In this document: positions 60,081 to 64,000 of the stretch, piece after piece | Layout of the letters: each line of letters starts with the position of its first letter | How positions within the stretch are numbered: the first letter of the stretch is position 1 | NCBI GenBank assembly: GCA_963770645.1 | Contig: CAVYQL010000004.1 | Location: 62,001 to 126,000 of the forward strand | Source: Bog-473 sp963770645 | GTDB lineage: Bacteria; Actinomycetota; Acidimicrobiia; Acidimicrobiales; RAAP-2 | DNA length: 64,000 nt | Direction of reading: 5' to 3' | Notes under the pieces: generated by a model | Databases searched by the model: none | What the model was told of the DNA's origin: nothing | The model's input: only the letters and a program-made list of their open reading frames with translations | Program-made: the position numbers and the translations under genes

Positions 60081-61616
60081 GTGACGTCGCCACCCACCCC
60101 GCCGTCGTGGACGTACCAACCGCTCACGACCACTGAACCGCCGGCCGTCACGACAGCACCTGCGGTACCAACCCCGAGGGCGTCGCGTCGTTCGGACCCT
60201 TCCCGTCTTGGCGGCGGACGCGGGGCTTCGCCATGGACGTCGCGCCTCGGACCATGGTTCCTGGTCGCCATCTCCGCCGCCTGGGGGCTGTGGGAGCTCC
60301 GACCAGAACTGCGCGCTGTGCCCTATCTCGACGACAGCTCGGTCCACGAACAGATGGTGCGCTTCGCGTCGAAGCGGATCAGCGAGGGCCACCTCCCGCT
60401 GACGAGCTGGTTCCCGTATCTCGGCCTCGGGTCACCGCAGTTCTTGCACTACCAGAGCCTCCCCTCCATGACGGCTGGGCTCATCGGCACCGTTGTCGAT
60501 CCCGACACGGTCTTTCGCTGGTCCCTCTACCTGCTGCTCGCACTGTGGCCGCTGACCGTCTATTGGAGTGGCCGGCTCTTCCGGCTTTCACCCTGGGCGG
60601 CCGCGTCCGCGGCTGCGGTCGCGCCGTTCCTCGCCTCGGCGGCAGGCATCGGGTACGAGACCAAGGCCTATGTCTGGGTCGGCTACGGCGTGTGGACCCA
60701 ACTGTGGGCCTCGTGGACGCTTCCCTTGGCCTGGGGCTTCACCTACAGGGCACTTTCCTCGCTGCGCCGGCGCGCCGTCTTGCCCGCCGTCTTCTTCATC
60801 ATGGTGACGGTCGCGTTGCACTACGAGACGGGTTACCTCGCGCTCGTGCCCCTCATCGTGTGGCCGTTCCTGGTGCCCTCGGACATGTGGCGCCGGCTCG
60901 GGCGCGCCATCGTCGTGGGCGCCGCCGCGCTCTTGGCGTCGGCCTGGGTCATCTGGCCCGTGATCGACCAGTCGCACTGGGCTGCACGCAACCAGGTCCT
61001 CGAAGGCACGGGACTCGAGAACGGCTACGGCGCGCGACAGATGCTGTCCTGGCTGATCCACGGCCAGCTCTATGACGACGGACGGTTCCCCATCGTCACG
61101 ATCCTCGTCGGCATCGGCATCGTCGTGTGTCTCTGCCGCTGGCGCTCGAGTGTCGCCGGCCGTGCGTTGGTGACGATCTGGGTCGTCACCCTCTTGATGT
61201 CGTTCGGCCGCACGACGTTCGGTTCGCTCTACGACGTCCTGCCCGGCAGCAGCGACGTGTTCATCCGACGGTTCCAGATGGGGGTGCAGCTCTCGGGCAT
61301 CCTGCTGGCGGGCATCGCTGTCGCGTTCGTGGGCCGGCTAGTGCTGACGGCGGCGATGCGCCTCTTGCCGGAGCGAGACCGGGCCTTCGTCTTCACGCCG
61401 ATGGGGCAGGGACTGACTCGCCGGGCTGAGCATCGTCGCCTTGGTGGCGATCCTCACGCCCGCCTGGAAGAACATGGACCAGTACGCAGGGCACAATGCG
61501 ACCAACATCGGCCTCCAAGCGGACGCCGATGTGCAGTTGGACCCATACATCAACGAGCTCCTCGACTATGTCAAGGCCCATCCGCAGGGACGGGTCTACG
61601 CCGGAGCGCCGACTAA
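60081..61616 (+). CDS. YfhO-like large membrane protein, 5' part of a frameshifted gene
   Basis: From GTG 60081 this frame encodes about 450 residues with a Pro/Thr-rich N-terminus and around ten hydrophobic helices. These resemble YfhO-like or GT-C-like membrane proteins of cell-envelope polysaccharide assembly. Correct coding ends near 61420; the last part of this frame (about 65 residues, Arg/His-rich) is out of frame. The continuation is the next entry. An extracytoplasmic role in glycan or lipid transfer is suspected, but the substrate is unknown. Confidence 0.7.
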   Translation: MTSPPTPPSWTYQPLTTTEPPAVTTAPAVPTPRASRRSDPSRLGGGRGASPWTSRLGPWFLVAISAAWGLWELRPELRAVPYLDDSSVHEQMVRFASKRISEGHLPLTSWFPYLGLGSPQFLHYQSLPSMTAGLIGTVVDPDTVFRWSLYLLLALWPLTVYWSGRLFRLSPWAAASAAAVAPFLASAAGIGYETKAYVWVGYGVWTQLWASWTLPLAWGFTYRALSSLRRRAVLPAVFFIMVTVALHYETGYLALVPLIVWPFLVPSDMWRRLGRAIVVGAAALLASAWVIWPVIDQSHWAARNQVLEGTGLENGYGARQMLSWLIHGQLYDDGRFPIVTILVGIGIVVCLCRWRSSVAGRALVTIWVVTLLMSFGRTTFGSLYDVLPGSSDVFIRRFQMGVQLSGILLAGIAVAFVGRLVLTAAMRLLPERDRAFVFTPMGQGLTRRAEHRRLGGDPHARLEEHGPVRRAQCDQHRPPSGRRCAVGPIHQRAPRLCQGPSAGTGLRRSAD

Positions 61617-62562
61617 CTGGGGCAACGACTTGACCGTCGGGGCCGTACCCGTCTTCAAGTACCTCGAGAGCAAGGACATCGACGAGGTCGGCTACACGCT
61701 GCGCACCGCGTCGCTGATGACCGACCCCGAGTACTTCTTCGACGACACCAACCCGGGCGACTACCCGCTCTTCGGGATCGGCTACATCATCACGCCGGAG
61801 AAGATGTCGGCACCGGTTCCCGCCCACCAGGTGCTGTGCTCGGGCCCCTACTGCCTGTGGTCGCTGCACGACTCGGGCTACATCCACGTGTATGACACGA
61901 CTGGTGTACTCGAGGCCACTCGGGCCAACGTCGGGACGCAGAGCACCGCCCTGCTCGATTCACCGCTGCTCGAAAAGCAGCGCGACCTCACGGTTGCCTT
62001 CAACGGCGGCGAGGCGTCGGAGCCCACCGCGCCGGGTGGGTCGGTCCGAGGATCCCCCGGACACGTGGTCTCGCAGGAAGCGGACCTCGCAAACGGCACG
62101 GCCAGGGCACAGGTGCACACGAACCGGCGCGCCACCGTCGTCCTCAGCGCGTCCTACGACCCGGGATGGCACGCCACCGTCGACGGGCACCCTGCGCCGA
62201 CGATCATGGTGGCGCCCGCGCTGGTCGGGGTCGACGTCGGTCCCGGTGAGCACACGGTGGTGTTCAGCTTCGACGGGTACGGCTCCTTAACGGCGTTGTT
62301 CTTGTTGTCGCTCGCCGTGTTCGTGGTCCTCGCCGTTGCACCACTGGCGTGGCGCCGTTGGGGACGCGGGTCGCGCCGTCGTTCCGGGCGGCGGGGGCAG
62401 CACCGTCGTGGACAGCATCGCCGTGAGGAGGGATCGGAAACCCCAGCTCCGGTGTCGACGTGGGCCGAGGGATCGAACACAATGGGAGTCAATGTCCTCG
62501 ACTCCGGCCTCGACGCCAGCTCCGACTCCAGCCTCGACGCCGACCTCCGCGCCCCGCCCTGA
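61441..62562 (+). CDS. YfhO-like large membrane protein, 3' part of a frameshifted gene
   Basis: In the +1 frame the protein continues (LSIVALVAILTPAWKNM, shared boundary near 61420). An extracytoplasmic domain follows, with GRVYAGAPTNWGNDL, WSLHDSGYIHVYDTTG, YDPGWHATVDGHPAP and a last membrane helix. YDPGWHATVDG is typical of the YfhO C-terminal domain. With the 5' part, the intact gene would be about 820 residues. The C-terminus ends in a basic and repeat-rich tail overlapping the next gene's start. Confidence 0.72.
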   Translation: MVAILTPAWKNMDQYAGHNATNIGLQADADVQLDPYINELLDYVKAHPQGRVYAGAPTNWGNDLTVGAVPVFKYLESKDIDEVGYTLRTASLMTDPEYFFDDTNPGDYPLFGIGYIITPEKMSAPVPAHQVLCSGPYCLWSLHDSGYIHVYDTTGVLEATRANVGTQSTALLDSPLLEKQRDLTVAFNGGEASEPTAPGGSVRGSPGHVVSQEADLANGTARAQVHTNRRATVVLSASYDPGWHATVDGHPAPTIMVAPALVGVDVGPGEHTVVFSFDGYGSLTALFLLSLAVFVVLAVAPLAWRRWGRGSRRRSGRRGQHRRGQHRREEGSETPAPVSTWAEGSNTMGVNVLDSGLDASSDSSLDADLRAPP

Positions 62563-62980
62563 GCCGGCCGACATCGTCGTCGGCTTCCTGCGCGCTCTGG
62601 CGCGTTTCGAGATCGATGCCGCACTCGACGTCGTCGCTGACGACCTGGTCTATGCCAACGTGACGCTCCCCACGCTGAATGGAAAGGAGCGCCTCGAGCG
62701 GGCCGCCCGTCTGATGTTGCGGCCTGGTCGTATGGGCTTCAACGTCCACTTCAACCACGTGGCGACCGAAGGCGACGTCGTCTTGACAGACCGCATCGAC
62801 GAGCTCAACTTCGGACGCTTCGCATCGCGGTTCTGGGTCTACGGCCGCTTCATCGTGAACGAGGGCAAAATCACCCTGTGGCGCGACTCGTTCGACTGGC
62901 TCGACGTGACGATCGGCAACCTGCGCGGCCTGGCCGGGCTGGTGTCGCCGTCTTTGAACCGACGCATGCCGCCCGACTGA
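62492..62980 (+). CDS. Limonene-1,2-epoxide hydrolase-like (SnoaL fold) protein
   Basis: This 162-residue protein has a PTPAS-repeat N-terminus and a SnoaL-like domain: VVGFLRALARFEIDAALDVVADDLVYANVTLPTLNGKERLERAARLML, then HVATEGDVVLTDRIDELNFG and GKITLWRDSFDWLDV. The last motif resembles limonene-1,2-epoxide hydrolases. ATG 62492 has GGGAG upstream and overlaps the YfhO-like end by 71 bases. Its stop is followed by a 15-bp repeat containing further in-frame TGA codons. Confidence 0.78.
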   Translation: MSSTPASTPAPTPASTPTSAPRPEPADIVVGFLRALARFEIDAALDVVADDLVYANVTLPTLNGKERLERAARLMLRPGRMGFNVHFNHVATEGDVVLTDRIDELNFGRFASRFWVYGRFIVNEGKITLWRDSFDWLDVTIGNLRGLAGLVSPSLNRRMPPD

Positions 62981-63035
62981 CTGGCGTCCGACTGACTGGC
63001 GTCCGACTGACAGGCGCCCGAATGACGGGCGCCCT
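62971..63035. repeat. 15-bp tandem repeat containing in-frame stop codons
   Basis: Three units (CTGGCGTCCGACTGA at 62981-62995 and 62996-63010, CAGGCGCCCGAATGA at 63011-63025), with partial copies on both sides, each end in TGA. The gene's own stop (62978-62980) is part of the first partial unit, so four stop codons follow each other at 15-base intervals in frame. Confidence 0.8.
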
Positions 63036-63041
63036 CGCGAC

Positions 63042-63284
63042 CTACTGCAGATAACCCTCGACGGTGCCGGCGGAGCGCTGCTCGGCCGCGTCGGGGTCCT
63101 GGCCCGCATTGCGCTTGGCCCGGCGTTGCCGCAACAGGTCCCACATCTCGTCGAGGGTGACTTCGAGGTCGCGCTTGCGCGCCAACTCGTCGTCGCTCAG
63201 CCCCTCGCCAACGTGCGCCTCCTCGAGGCGCTGCTCCTCCGCGGCGAGCTGGCTGATCCGCTCCGTGATCTCCTTGTCGTCCAT
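63042..63284 (-). CDS. DUF2630-family protein
   Basis: This 80-residue acidic helical protein reads MDDKEITERISQLAAEEQRLEEAHVG and DLEVTLDEMWDLLRQRRAKRNAG, matching the small actinobacterial DUF2630 family. No function is known. It lies between the epoxide-hydrolase-like gene and lon. ATG 63284 is the start; an extra 6-residue upstream extension to 63302 is possible. Confidence 0.85.
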   Translation of the reverse strand: MDDKEITERISQLAAEEQRLEEAHVGEGLSDDELARKRDLEVTLDEMWDLLRQRRAKRNAGQDPDAAEQRSAGTVEGYLQ

Positions 63285-63302
63285 GTCCGCTCCGATCGAC
63301 AA

Positions 63303-63338
63303 CCCTCGGCCAGTGTGCAGCCCTCGGCCAGTCTGCCC
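63303..63338. repeat. 18-bp direct repeat beside lon
   Basis: Two 18-bp units beginning CCCTCGGCCAGT (63303-63320 and 63321-63338) lie just beyond the lon stop codon (63343) in the gap before the DUF2630 gene. Confidence 0.65.
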
Positions 63339-63342
63339 GGCC

Positions 63343-64000
63343 TCAGGCCGCGGCGCCCAGCTCGCCGTTGTCGCCAGCCGCCTGGGCCGGCGTGCCCGAG
63401 CCCGACAGAGCCGGGCCGAGCACGTCGGCGATGGTGGCGGCCAGATGGAACGTCATGACGTCACGGACCTCTTCGGGCACGTCCTCGAGGTCGGGACCGT
63501 TGCGCTCAGGCAACACGACCTCGGTGAGCCCGGCCCGGTGGGCGGCCAGCACCTTCTGCTTGACACCCCCGATGGGCAGCACCCGGCCCTGCAGGGTGAC
63601 CTCACCGGTCATCCCCACGACCGAACGCACGGGCACGCCGGTCAGCAAGCTGACGAGCGCCGTGGTCATCGTGACCCCAGCCGACGGACCGTCCTTGGGG
63701 ACGGCGCCAGCAGGGACGTGGACGTGGAAGCGCTTGCCCGCGAAGGCGGCCGGGTCTATCCCCAGCTCCTCGGCGTGCGAGCGCACGTAGCTGAGCGCGA
63801 TCTCCGTCGACTCCTTCATGACGTCGCCGAGCTGACCCGTGAGCGTCAAACCCTCGGGACCGTCGGAGACACTGGCTTCGACGAAGAGCACGTCGCCGCC
63901 TGCGCCAGTCACGGCTAGGCCGGTGACCACGCCGGGCACGCTGGAGCGGTCCGCCGCCTCGAAGAAGAAGTGTGGCCGTCCGAGCCACCCACGCACGTCG
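63343..64000 (-). CDS. lon: Lon protease, C-terminal proteolytic domain (5' end cut off)
   Basis: The frame is open to the right edge, so the ATPase part lies outside the window. The visible 218 residues are the Lon protease domain: catalytic Ser in PKDGPSAGVTMTTALVSLL and catalytic Lys in GGVKQKVLAAHRAGL. GVVTGLAVTGAGGDVLFVEASV is the expected N-terminal strand. A low-complexity tail (SGSGTPAQAAGDNGELGAAA) ends the protein. Lon degrades damaged and regulatory proteins in the cytoplasm. Confidence 0.92.
   Translation of the reverse strand, partial: DVRGWLGRPHFFFEAADRSSVPGVVTGLAVTGAGGDVLFVEASVSDGPEGLTLTGQLGDVMKESTEIALSYVRSHAEELGIDPAAFAGKRFHVHVPAGAVPKDGPSAGVTMTTALVSLLTGVPVRSVVGMTGEVTLQGRVLPIGGVKQKVLAAHRAGLTEVVLPERNGPDLEDVPEEVRDVMTFHLAATIADVLGPALSGSGTPAQAAGDNGELGAAA

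Noticed and set aside
60600..61060. Minus-strand open frame inside the YfhO-like gene
   Set aside because: No motifs, and the plus-strand frame has the correct membrane pattern.

Overview
The window is high-GC DNA with almost no gaps between genes and many stop/start overlaps of the GTGA or ATGA type. The gene families point to an actinobacterium: an F420-type luciferase-like oxidoreductase, a DinB/mycothiol-type protein, DUF2630, an MpaB-like DUF2236 protein, a PimB-like mannosyltransferase, a SufR-like regulator and a B12-dependent ribonucleotide reductase. An uncultured Acidimicrobiia-type genome is my best guess, but that is inference; there is no rRNA here to place it. The content is chromosomal. 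I see no phage, IS element, plasmid or CRISPR locus. The only mobile DNA is two inteins.

Layout. 1-2.7 kb: end of a PP2C phosphatase, a CHASE3 histidine kinase and a response regulator. 2.7-7.6 kb: a dehydrogenase of the isocitrate/isopropylmalate family, a TIG-domain membrane protein, an MFS transporter, a phosphoribosyltransferase and a small HicA-like protein. 7.7-13.9 kb: sugar uptake (ROK kinase, xylose-type binding protein, single-domain ATPase, permease, PQQ-like propeller protein). 13.9-14.3 kb: remains of an Ig-like-domain gene. 14.3-27.7 kb: metabolic genes including a sulfatase, ketopantoate-type reductase, MpaB-like protein, aldose epimerase/SDR pair, SurE, ArfB-like protein, aldo/keto reductase, Nudix, NDH-2, acyl-CoA dehydrogenase and DMT permease. 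27.8-32.5 kb: a minus-strand catabolic block (methyltransferase, amidohydrolase, acetoacetate-decarboxylase-like protein, amidohydrolase, SDR). 32.7-39.2 kb: DinB, a DUF4115 protein, an S11 peptidase homologue that has lost its active site, and an operon of two CcdC/DUF1453 membrane proteins with a NarL-type two-component system. 39.4-45.0 kb: nrdJ with two inteins and a promoter carrying two NrdR boxes. 45-49.5 kb: glycerol-kinase-like gene, SDR, QueA-like gene, SufR-like regulator and ACT protein. 49.5-58.6 kb: acyltransferase, SMP-30, AlaC-like aminotransferase, a GTGA-linked run of SRPBCC, glucokinase and LLM oxidoreductase, a Cys-rich protein and mannosyltransferase pair, a zinc-ribbon and thioredoxin-like pair, PH/SHOCT and rhodanese. 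59-64 kb: neocarzinostatin-like secreted protein, tRNA(CAU), a frameshifted YfhO-like protein, an epoxide-hydrolase-like protein, DUF2630, and the end of lon.

Two themes run through the window. First, short degenerate tandem repeats (13-18 bp periods) sit at gene ends and junctions, in several places merging with stop codons. Second, three genes appear broken by single frameshifts: arfB-like, the Cys-rich gene before the mannosyltransferase, and the YfhO-like gene. One of these breaks lies inside a repeat. No clearly new system stands out. The best candidates for follow-up are the amidohydrolase/decarboxylase block, the DUF1453 two-component operon, and the QueA-like/SufR-like pair.
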